Positions 1 to 7,573 of a DNA stretch of 64,000 nucleotides are shown here, piece after piece. Positions within the stretch are counted from its first letter, which is position 1, and the number at the start of each line of letters is the position of its first letter. The DNA is from JAFDVL01 sp963794955. GTDB lineage: Bacteria > Acidobacteriota > Blastocatellia > RBC074. The stretch lies in the NCBI GenBank assembly GCA_963794955.1, contig CAWCGF010000023.1, forward strand, positions 205,878-269,877, given 5' to 3'. The notes below the pieces were generated by a model that was not told the origin of the DNA, made no database searches, and worked only from the letters and a program-made list of their open reading frames with translations. Made by a program: the position numbers and the translations under genes.

Positions 1-1
1 C

Positions 2-817
2 TCGCGATTTGCGGTGCAGCGCGTCGGCAGCAATTTCCTCTTTCGCGGCAGCGGCTTCGGACACGGTCTCGGCTTATGCCAGGAAGGCGCGCACGTGATG
101 GCGCGGCGCGGGATGGGCTATCAACAGATCGTCGCTCATTATTTGCCAGGCGCTAAATTGAGCCAAGCTGAAGCTAGCGCACGAATTGTCAAAGCAGGTT
201 TCGGGTTGCAGGTTGCTGGTTTCAGGGAGCAGAGGCAACGCGCAACACAGGCCAATGAGCATTTTCGGCTGAGCTATGGGAAAGAGACGGGGCAAGCGGA
301 AGTGGTGTTCGTGCTGCAAACGCTGGAGGCGGCGCGCGCCGATTTGCTCGCACGAGGGCCGGCGGCTTCAATGTCATGGGCAAGCAATTCCCTCATTCAG
401 GTGCGGCTCCATTCCTCCACAGGTGATTATGTCGCTGCCACAGGGCAACCGGCCTGGACAGCCGCCGCCACGCGCGGCAACACGATGCAATTGCAACCGC
501 TGGCGCTGTTGCGCAAACGGGGCATTCTCACCACCACGCTGCGCCACGAATTGGCGCACGTGGCGCTGGAAAGTTTGGGCAACCGCCGCGCGCCGCGCTG
601 GTTGGTGGAAGGCTTAGCCATACATTTCGCAGGTGAAGGGCGAATGTATCCGAAGCCTGCGCTGTCCTTGAGCCTGGAGACTTTGGAGAAGCGCCTTGCT
701 GCCCCTCCTTCGGCACAAGAGATGAAGCAACTTTATGCGCTCGCCTATGCCGAAGTACGGCGTCTGATCCAGGCCAAAGGCGAGGCAAAAGTATGGCAAA
801 ATGCAACCAATCTGTAA
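2..817 (+). CDS. SpoIID/LytB-domain protein fused to a peptidase MA-like metalloprotease domain (5' partial)
   Basis: The reading frame is open from the window edge, so the N-terminus is missing. The visible start encodes the end of a SpoIID/LytB domain, recognisable by GSGFGHGLGLCQEGAH followed by GYQQIVAHYLPG. After a linker, a second domain carries RHELAH and, about 15 residues on, WLVEGLAIHF; this is the HExxH plus distal Glu zinc site of gluzincins, as in peptidase MA-like proteins. SpoIID proteins cleave or bind peptidoglycan glycan strands; here the role is inferred to be cell-wall remodelling outside the membrane. The protein ends at a TAA with no close downstream gene on the same strand. 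The domain reading is firm; the substrate is unknown. Confidence 0.75.
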   Translation, partial: SRFAVQRVGSNFLFRGSGFGHGLGLCQEGAHVMARRGMGYQQIVAHYLPGAKLSQAEASARIVKAGFGLQVAGFREQRQRATQANEHFRLSYGKETGQAEVVFVLQTLEAARADLLARGPAASMSWASNSLIQVRLHSSTGDYVAATGQPAWTAAATRGNTMQLQPLALLRKRGILTTTLRHELAHVALESLGNRRAPRWLVEGLAIHFAGEGRMYPKPALSLSLETLEKRLAAPPSAQEMKQLYALAYAEVRRLIQAKGEAKVWQNATNL

Positions 818-828
818 CACTTTTTATC

Positions 829-858
829 TTGCAAACTGAACGAAAGCTGCCCTATACT
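829..858 (+). promoter_or_regulatory. Candidate sigma-70-like promoter upstream of the histidine kinase gene
   Basis: TTGCAA at 829-834 and TATACT at 853-858 are separated by 18 bp, a fair match to -35/-10 elements. It lies about 215 bp before the kinase start in the gap after the SpoIID-type gene. This is a motif match by eye only; no transcript evidence. Confidence 0.3.
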
Positions 859-1074
859 CCGCGCACCTTCTGCCCCAAAGTTGGCCTCAACCCCAGACAA
901 TCAGCGTTTCCCCAAGTGTCCTGAACAACCATTACTTGCGAGCTATTCGCCCAGAAACGCGGCAACCGTCCGCTCGCATTGAGTGTTATTACCCCAGCTT
1001 CTTATCATCATTTCAGTCACCTCGATTGAAATTGCATCAGCTATTTTGCTGCCCGCAGAGCTTAAGACAGTGGC

Positions 1075-2622
1075 ATGACGATAGCCAAAAGATTCGCCTA
1101 CAAAACTCAATCGCAGCCCAGTGGAAGTCAACCCGTTTTGGTCGTTGGCACGGCTCCGTTTCCTGGCCACGGTCAGGACTTTAGCTTCCAGATGGTGGGA
1201 GAACGAGAGCTTTGGCAAAAGGTTGAAACGGTCTTGTCGGAATACGCCTGTGTGATTCTGGCTTCCCCACAACATAGTGAAAACGTACGGTTATGCCAGC
1301 AACTACGCTTTCATCCGGCGTCCAGCGAATTCCCGATTCTAGTCTGCGTCGCGGATAGCACCGCCGCGACGGAGGCCATTCAGGCGGGTGCGAGCGATTT
1401 TTGTTTTACGGCTAACGCAGCAGCGGAATTACCCGCGCGGATTCGACTCTGCCTGCTCAATCACTTGCATGCGCAACGCATCGCCTGGCAATTGGACGAA
1501 CAACAGCGCGAACTGGCGATTTCGCATTTACTGATGGATAAAGTGGTGGATTCGCTGCCCGTGAGTTTGTACGTGGTGGATAGTGACTTGCGCATTGTGG
1601 CCTGGAACCGCAATCGGGAAATCGGCGGGCAAGGCATCGAACGCCAACAGGTGATCGGGCGCAATGTCTTGGAAGTGTTTTCCAAAATGCCACGCTACCG
1701 CCTGGAACGAGAATTCAGGCAGGTGTTTGCTACGGGCGAATTGCTACGTTTCGAGCAGGAATCAACCGTTGAAGGCAATACCCGGCATTGGGTCATCAGC
1801 AAGATTCCCATGCGGCTGGAAGAGAATAATGAGGCAATCACGCATGTTATCACCGTCGGCGAAGAAATCACCGAGCAGAAGAAGATGAATGCGGCCATCA
1901 TTCACGCAGGGAAATTAGCCGGGATCGGGCGTCTGGCGTCCGGGGTCGTGCATGAAATCAACAATCCGCTTGCGACGATTGCCGCTTGTACCGAAGCCTT
2001 GCAATCCCGCTTAAACGATTTGGCTACGTTGCCCACCGAAACAATTGACGATTTCCGCGAATATTTACGACTCGTGAATGATGAAGCTTTCCGCTGCAAA
2101 GGCATCACCAACAGTCTGCTGGAATTCAGCCGCCAGCGGGAAGCGGAAAAAAATCCCCACGATTTGAATGCGCTGATCGAACAAACCCTCCGCTTAGTCA
2201 GACATCATCCCAAGCTCAAACAACTGCCCTTACAGATTGAATTGAGCAAGGAACTACCGAAAATTAATGCAAACGAAGGACAACTGAAGCAGGTCTTTCT
2301 GGCGCTGATTACCAATGCTTGTGACGCGGTCGAGGAAGTCACAGGATTACTTAGCATTCGTACCGGCACTTTCAAGTTGAATGGGCAAATTTTTATTGGC
2401 GCAGAATTCACGGATAACGGTCCCGGTATTCCGCCGGAGATGCAGGCCAAAATCTTTGAGCCGTTTGTGACCACCAAGCCCTTTGGCCAAGGCACGGGAC
2501 TCGGCTTGGCCGTGTGCTACGGCATCATCACCGATCACGGCGGCAAAATTGAAACCCTCTCGCAAGTCGGGCACGGCACGACGATGCGAGTTTTATTACC
2601 AAAGACAATAGAAAAGCTATGA
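1075..2622 (+). CDS. PAS-domain sensor histidine kinase (NtrB-like)
   Basis: 515 residues. The N-terminal ~120 residues resemble a receiver fold (hydrophobic strands, AGASDFCFT near the end) but lack a clear phospho-acceptor Asp, so it is probably a degenerate receiver. A PAS domain follows (about 150-275, starting near DSLPVSLYVVDSDLRIVAWN). The kinase core has an H box (VVHEINNPLATI), an N box (LITNACDAVEE) and G boxes (DNGPGIPPEM, GQGTGLGLAVCYGI). There is no transmembrane segment or signal peptide, so it senses a cytoplasmic cue. The stop overlaps the start of the next gene by 4 bp (ATGA), so the kinase and the sigma-54-type regulator form a translationally coupled two-component pair. The ATG has only a weak ribosome binding site. 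Confidence 0.9.
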   Translation: MTIAKRFAYKTQSQPSGSQPVLVVGTAPFPGHGQDFSFQMVGERELWQKVETVLSEYACVILASPQHSENVRLCQQLRFHPASSEFPILVCVADSTAATEAIQAGASDFCFTANAAAELPARIRLCLLNHLHAQRIAWQLDEQQRELAISHLLMDKVVDSLPVSLYVVDSDLRIVAWNRNREIGGQGIERQQVIGRNVLEVFSKMPRYRLEREFRQVFATGELLRFEQESTVEGNTRHWVISKIPMRLEENNEAITHVITVGEEITEQKKMNAAIIHAGKLAGIGRLASGVVHEINNPLATIAACTEALQSRLNDLATLPTETIDDFREYLRLVNDEAFRCKGITNSLLEFSRQREAEKNPHDLNALIEQTLRLVRHHPKLKQLPLQIELSKELPKINANEGQLKQVFLALITNACDAVEEVTGLLSIRTGTFKLNGQIFIGAEFTDNGPGIPPEMQAKIFEPFVTTKPFGQGTGLGLAVCYGIITDHGGKIETLSQVGHGTTMRVLLPKTIEKL

Positions 2623-4112
2623 GCACTTCACCAATCAAACTCCTCATCGCCGAAGACGAATTAAATCTTTCGTTCGTTTTGCAGAAAGAATTAACGCGCC
2701 AGGGCTGCACCATCACTATTGCGCACAACGGCGATGAAGCGATTCGGCTGGCCCGGCAGGAAGAATTTCACGTAGCCTTGTTGGATTTGATGATGCCGGG
2801 CGCGAATGGCATTCAAGTGTTGCGCGCGTTGTGCGAACAGGAACCCGCGCCCGAAGTAATAATTATGACGGGACATGCAACGGTGAATACGGCGCTCGAA
2901 GCTATGAAACTCGGCGCGTACGATTACCTGACCAAACCCTGTTCGCTGGCCGAATTGACCGAAGTGATTCGCAAAGCCCATGAAAAACACCGCCTCAAGC
3001 GGGAAAATCAGGTGCTGCAAAGCCTGATCAAACACAACACATCCAGCGTCGAGATGATGCGTCCAGGACAACATGGCATCGTCACTAACAATGAACAAAT
3101 GTACGCCGTCCTGTCGCAAATTGAGATTATCGCGCCAGGCATAGCGCCCATTCATATCAGCGGCGAATCGGGTAGCGGGAAAGAAACTGTGGCCCGCGCC
3201 ATTCATAACGCCTCACCACGGCGGGCGTGTCCCTTCGTTGTCTTCAATTGCGCCGCCATTCCTGAGTCCATGCTGGAAACCGAGTTGTTCGGACACGAGG
3301 CCGGAGCCTTTACCGCTGCCCGCGTGCGCAAACTTGGGTTACTGGAAATGGCCCATACCGGCACCCTCTTTTTGGAAGAAGTGAGTTGCCTCTCCGCCAC
3401 CTCGCAAGCGCGCCTGCTACGGGCACTGGAAACGATGAGCTACTATCGCATCGGGGGCACCCGCAAAATCGAAGTGGACGTGCGCATCATTGCTTCCAGC
3501 AGTCAGAATTTAGGCCAACTCGCGCAACAAGGACGATTTCGTCCTGAGCTGCTGCAACGCTTAACTAACATACGGATTACACTCCCGGCACTGCGTCAAA
3601 GAGCTTCAGATATCGCCCCGCTCACCGAGCATTTTTTGAAAGCCTTCGCGCCCAATCGCCATATCGTCACTTCGCCCGCCGCTCGCCGCATTTTGATGTC
3701 GTATCAGTGGCCGGGGAATGTGCGCGAATTGCGCAATGTGATTGAGCGCGCCGTCTTGCTCGCGCGCAGCAACATTATTGAGTCGAATGATTTACTAGTG
3801 GAACTATCTGTGCGTGAAACTTACCCAGCGCGTTCGGGTGCGGGGACAAGTTACGAAGCGAATCTCTTTGGCGTGGATCATGGGCTTGGCACGGTGGAAG
3901 TCGCAGCCACACGAAACGCGCCCGGCGGCAGCGAGGTATCACGCCTGGAGGAAACCGAAAAACGCGAAATTCTCGCCGCGCTCGAACGGACGAATTGGCA
4001 TCAAGGCAAAACTGCCGAACTGCTGGGCATTTCGCCTTCGACGCTGTATCGCCGCTTGCGGGAATACAAAATCACGAAACGCATGGTGCGCGCGCAACGA
4101 GCGACGCCATAG
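2619..4112 (+). CDS. NtrC-family response regulator with altered GAFTGA loop
   Basis: 497 residues in the order receiver, AAA+ and Fis-type helix-turn-helix. The receiver has the acidic pocket (AEDE), phospho-acceptor Asp in LLDLMMPG and the Lys in YLTKPCS. The AAA+ domain has Walker A GESGSGKE and an arginine-finger region RFRPELLQRL. Two key motifs deviate: the sigma-54-contacting loop reads GAFTAA instead of GAFTGA, and Walker B reads GTLFLEEV rather than the usual LFLDEI. The C-terminal HTH (GKTAELLGISPSTLYRRLREY) is intact. It probably receives phosphate from the upstream kinase with which it overlaps. Whether it still activates sigma-54 polymerase is open. The targets are unknown; no -24/-12 promoter was recognised nearby. 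Confidence 0.92.
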   Translation: MSTSPIKLLIAEDELNLSFVLQKELTRQGCTITIAHNGDEAIRLARQEEFHVALLDLMMPGANGIQVLRALCEQEPAPEVIIMTGHATVNTALEAMKLGAYDYLTKPCSLAELTEVIRKAHEKHRLKRENQVLQSLIKHNTSSVEMMRPGQHGIVTNNEQMYAVLSQIEIIAPGIAPIHISGESGSGKETVARAIHNASPRRACPFVVFNCAAIPESMLETELFGHEAGAFTAARVRKLGLLEMAHTGTLFLEEVSCLSATSQARLLRALETMSYYRIGGTRKIEVDVRIIASSSQNLGQLAQQGRFRPELLQRLTNIRITLPALRQRASDIAPLTEHFLKAFAPNRHIVTSPAARRILMSYQWPGNVRELRNVIERAVLLARSNIIESNDLLVELSVRETYPARSGAGTSYEANLFGVDHGLGTVEVAATRNAPGGSEVSRLEETEKREILAALERTNWHQGKTAELLGISPSTLYRRLREYKITKRMVRAQRATP

Positions 4113-4139
4113 GGCAATCGTTGATCACTCTGTCCTGGC

Positions 4140-5567
4140 TTAGGCCAGCAATTTCTGCTGGACTATTCCATGGACATCCGTCAGACGAAAATCGCGTCCT
4201 TGAAAACGATACGTCAACTTCTCGTGATCAAAGCCCAGTAAATGAAGCAACGTCGCATGCAGGTCATGCACATGCACGCGATCTTCCGCAACATTGAAAC
4301 CTAAATCATCGGTTGCGCCAATCGTCACGCCCGGCTTAATGCCGCCGCCCGCAAACCACTTCGTAAACGCATTCGGATGATGATCGCGCCCATCATCGCC
4401 GCCCTGCACCATCGGCGTGCGCCCGAATTCCCCGCCCCAAATTACAAGCGTATCCTCCAGCATTCCGCGTTGCTTCAGGTCCTTCACGAGCGCGGCACAA
4501 GCCTGATCGGTGTCTTTGCAATTCTTCGTCAGATCGCGCACTAAACTGCCGTGTTGATCCCAAGCCTCATGCATGATTTGCACAAAGCGCACGCCTTTTT
4601 CGACCAGCCGCCGCGCCATCAACACCGTATTCGCAAACGAGGGTTTCCCCGGCTCCGCGCCATACATTTCCAAAATGTGCTTCGGCTCTTTAGAAATGTC
4701 GGTGACTTCGGGCGCAACCTTTTGCATCTTGAAGGCGGTCTCGAACGAATTGATGCGGGTAGCAATTTCAGGATCGCCCACGACATCCAGCCGCATTTTG
4801 TTTAGTTTGTTGATGGTGTCGAGCGAATCGCGTTGTAGCTTCTCGTCCACGCCGCGCGGATTGGAGAGGTACAGGACCGGATCGCCTACGTTGCGGAATT
4901 GCACACCTTGATACACAGTCGGCAAAAAGCCACTGCCCCAACAACTATTGCCGCCGCTTGGCCCTTTGCTCCCAGTGCTGAAGGCGACGAAAGCGGGCAG
5001 GTCTTGTGACTCACTGCCAAGGCCGTAAACGCTCCATGCGCCAAAGCTCGGACGCCCGAAAATCATTGAGCCGGTATTCATCATCAACTGCCCCGGCGCG
5101 TGATTGAACGCATCAGTGACCATGGATTTGACGATGCAGATGTCGTCCGCGATTTGTGAAGTAAAGGGCAACAATTCAGAAAGCTCTGCTCCTGACTTGC
5201 CATATTTCGCAAACTTGAATTTCGGTCCCAGCAACGTCGAATTCGGATTGATGAACGCCGCACGATAGCCCTTCAGCAAATCCGGCGGTGGCAACGAGCC
5301 ATTGAATTTGGCGAGGGTCGGCTTGTTATCAAACAATTCGATGTGGCTCGGCCCACCCGCCATAAACAAATAAATCACGTTCTTGGCCTTGGGCGTGAAA
5401 TGCGGTGTCTTTGGTGCTAGCGGATTGGCCGATGCTTGTGCATATCCGGCTTCAGTGAGTATTTGATTGAGCGCGATTGCGCCCATTCCGACGCCGCATT
5501 GTTCAAGGAACCAGCGGCGAGATTTTTTTTCTTGGCTATCTTGGTTGGGAGTATTTGTGTCCCTCAT
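4140..5567 (-). CDS. DUF1501 family protein with twin-arginine signal
   Basis: 475 residues. The N-terminus has a Tat-like motif (KSRRWFLEQCG) before a hydrophobic stretch, indicating folded export. The body has family landmarks: FMAGGPSHIELFDNKP, GGEFGRTPMVQGGDDGRDHHP and a C-terminal LHLLGFDHEKLTYRFQGRDFRL. DUF1501 proteins are sulfatase/alkaline-phosphatase-fold proteins that normally sit next to PSCyt1/DUF1549/DUF1553 cytochromes in Planctomycetes and Acidobacteria; their biochemical role is not established. Here that partner lies upstream on the same strand but is separated by a two-gene restriction-modification module. A strong ribosome binding site (AAGGAG, 4 bp spacing) precedes the ATG, so it can be translated independently of the inserted genes. 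Confidence 0.9.
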   Translation of the reverse strand: MRDTNTPNQDSQEKKSRRWFLEQCGVGMGAIALNQILTEAGYAQASANPLAPKTPHFTPKAKNVIYLFMAGGPSHIELFDNKPTLAKFNGSLPPPDLLKGYRAAFINPNSTLLGPKFKFAKYGKSGAELSELLPFTSQIADDICIVKSMVTDAFNHAPGQLMMNTGSMIFGRPSFGAWSVYGLGSESQDLPAFVAFSTGSKGPSGGNSCWGSGFLPTVYQGVQFRNVGDPVLYLSNPRGVDEKLQRDSLDTINKLNKMRLDVVGDPEIATRINSFETAFKMQKVAPEVTDISKEPKHILEMYGAEPGKPSFANTVLMARRLVEKGVRFVQIMHEAWDQHGSLVRDLTKNCKDTDQACAALVKDLKQRGMLEDTLVIWGGEFGRTPMVQGGDDGRDHHPNAFTKWFAGGGIKPGVTIGATDDLGFNVAEDRVHVHDLHATLLHLLGFDHEKLTYRFQGRDFRLTDVHGIVQQKLLA

Positions 5568-5585
5568 GGCTCTCCTTATTTCAGC

Positions 5586-6752
5586 TTATGACTCTTCGTT
5601 TGCTTGGGCAATCCCTGTTTCCGTCGCCAAACGTAGCGAGAGAAAGGCCTCTTTCAAAGTTGGATTCACGGCGCTATCAGCTTCGCCCAAAACCAACGAC
5701 TGATAGGCCTCCAGAAAACTCATTCTGGAGCGGTAAAACAAATGCAGAAAATGGCGTAGAAAACCAATGCCATCCAGCACCACAAACTCGACACCAATCT
5801 TGGCATGCATTGTAGCGGCAAAATCAATCACAACTTCATCGATTTTGTCAGTTGTGATGAAAATGTAGTTATCAATTTGGTGTAACCCACTGGCAAGTTT
5901 TTGCACGGCAATTTCAAGGTCTTCTGTAGTGACGCGTTTTGCTTTCATCTCATAAACCGTCACGATATTGCTGTCATCTTTCAGGCTGATTTGTAAATCG
6001 CCTAACGCGCCCGTCTGACTGTCCGCTGCATTGTGACCTTCCAATGGTAAAGCCTTTTCGCCCAGTAGGTCTTGTACAACTTGATAGGCTGCGGCAACAA
6101 CCAGCACTGACAGCCGAGAAGTTTTAGGCAAAGCTAAATGTTGCTGAATCAGCGTTACAATGCTTTCCACTGGTAAGGCAGAATCACTTTTGGCAGCGGC
6201 TAAAGAAGCAAACAAAGATTCCCGGCGATCTTCTCTTTCAAATTTCACCACTGCGAGCCAGCGGACAATTTCAATCAATAGCAGTTCAGGGTTGGCTTTC
6301 CCATCGTGAACAGCGGAGATTATTTTTACCACCGTTTCATAAAGCTTCTTCGGCCTGCCAATCAACTCTACCCCCGGTGCGATAACAGATTTATTCGTCC
6401 TGAATGCGGGTGTCAAAAAACTTGTAGTCGGGTTGACCGGCAGCCCATATTTGAAAGCAAATGGAGCAACGTAAGTTTCATCGTAGTGCCGCCCCGAATA
6501 AGTTCCTTCACTACCAATTTCAGTATAAGGTTTCCTAATGTCGAGTTCTGGACGAGAAAGCTTTGCCACCAAACATGCCAGCAGAAATCGAACTCCTGCA
6601 AGGTTAGTGCAGCGGCAGACAAATTCGACCTCATCCGCCAGCCCCGCAGCCTGAACGAATGATTTCTCAAGACGATTGATGGCACTCTCATACGCTATGG
6701 CAAGAATGTCGGCTGGATTGTTTGTCTCGAATATCGCGTTGTCCCGTTCCAT
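5586..6752 (-). CDS. Putative type II restriction endonuclease (PD-(D/E)XK type)
   Basis: 388 residues, cytoplasmic, no signal peptide. I do not recognise the exact family. The nuclease call rests on an apparent PD-(D/E)XK core near the C-terminal third: GDLQI (Asp252) then VYEMKAK (Glu268, Lys270), followed by a helix and a strand (YIFITTDKID), and on direct linkage to a DNA adenine methylase. Its ATG lies 58 bp inside the methylase 3' end in another frame, an arrangement that can delay nuclease expression relative to the methylase. It ends 18 bp before the DUF1501 start. The codons and bases look somewhat AT-richer than the flanking cytochrome genes. An alternative is a non-cleaving DNA-binding companion; the motif makes nuclease more likely. 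Confidence 0.7.
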   Translation of the reverse strand: MERDNAIFETNNPADILAIAYESAINRLEKSFVQAAGLADEVEFVCRCTNLAGVRFLLACLVAKLSRPELDIRKPYTEIGSEGTYSGRHYDETYVAPFAFKYGLPVNPTTSFLTPAFRTNKSVIAPGVELIGRPKKLYETVVKIISAVHDGKANPELLLIEIVRWLAVVKFEREDRRESLFASLAAAKSDSALPVESIVTLIQQHLALPKTSRLSVLVVAAAYQVVQDLLGEKALPLEGHNAADSQTGALGDLQISLKDDSNIVTVYEMKAKRVTTEDLEIAVQKLASGLHQIDNYIFITTDKIDEVVIDFAATMHAKIGVEFVVLDGIGFLRHFLHLFYRSRMSFLEAYQSLVLGEADSAVNPTLKEAFLSLRLATETGIAQANEES

Positions 6753-7573
6753 TTGACCTCACTCTTGATCTCATAGTTGATCCACAAAATCTCCCGTCGG
6801 GGAGATTTGACGGAATGCGTCAATTTTTCAGCCGCTTCCACCTGCTGCCAATCGCCATAGAGTTCACTCATCAAATCGCATTGATATCCTGAAATAGCAA
6901 CTTTGCCTTTGACCTTTCTCAGCATAACTGCCAGTTCTCGGTGTTGCTCATCTGTCATTTCATAAGCATAAGCATTGGCATCGCCACGCGAATTATGTGG
7001 ATAAGGAGGATCACAGTAAAACAATGTCTCTTCACTGTCATAACGTGTAATGACTTCAAGAGCAGGAGCATTTTCGATTTGCACCCGTAACAATCGTTGC
7101 GCAATCAGCGGGAGGTCTTCAACCGCCCCAAGCCATCGCGAGACCGCACCTGCCATTCCAGCGCGACTAGTCAATAAGCAATGTGCCCAGCGGCCTGCAC
7201 TGGCTTTTTGCGCCAGTCCGGTGCGAACTTGCCGTGCGAGAATATAGAACCTGCGCGCTCGCTCCAACTCTGACAGGTTTTCTATAGAATCATTGATCGC
7301 GGCTTCAAATTCAGTCCGTGAAAACGGAGTCAATCCGATAGCTTCAATCAACGCGTCTTTTTGTTCGCGCAAGACACGAAAGAAATTCACGACCTCGCCG
7401 TGCATATCGTTATATGTTTCGAGCGGAGCAGGTTCCCGGTTAATCAAAACCGCTGCCGAGCCGCCGAATGGCTCACAATAGTGCGTTGTTTTCGGCAGCA
7501 ACGGTAGCAGCCAATCAAGGTGACTGTACTTGCCTCCATACCATCCAAATGCAATCAGTTTTCTCATCCTCAT
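6695..7573 (-). CDS. DNA N6-adenine methyltransferase (D12 class)
   Basis: 292 residues. It has the SAM-binding motif EPFGG (residues 34-38), the catalytic motif DPPY (188-191) and the family C-terminal REILWINYE. D12-class enzymes methylate adenine N6 in short palindromes; the target site cannot be read from sequence. The last ~20 residues after the family end are encoded in the overlap with the nuclease gene and may only exist because of that overlap. The ATG overlaps the stop of the upstream PSCyt1 gene by 4 bp; a second Met two codons later is also possible. With the next gene it forms a restriction-modification module embedded in another operon. Confidence 0.88.
   Translation of the reverse strand: MRMRKLIAFGWYGGKYSHLDWLLPLLPKTTHYCEPFGGSAAVLINREPAPLETYNDMHGEVVNFFRVLREQKDALIEAIGLTPFSRTEFEAAINDSIENLSELERARRFYILARQVRTGLAQKASAGRWAHCLLTSRAGMAGAVSRWLGAVEDLPLIAQRLLRVQIENAPALEVITRYDSEETLFYCDPPYPHNSRGDANAYAYEMTDEQHRELAVMLRKVKGKVAISGYQCDLMSELYGDWQQVEAAEKLTHSVKSPRREILWINYEIKSEVKWNGTTRYSRQTIQPTFLP

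Noticed and set aside
6695..6752. Sequence error causing the methylase/nuclease overlap
   Set aside because: Both frames are intact across the overlap, and no later Met is available for the nuclease; overlapping ends are common in such modules.
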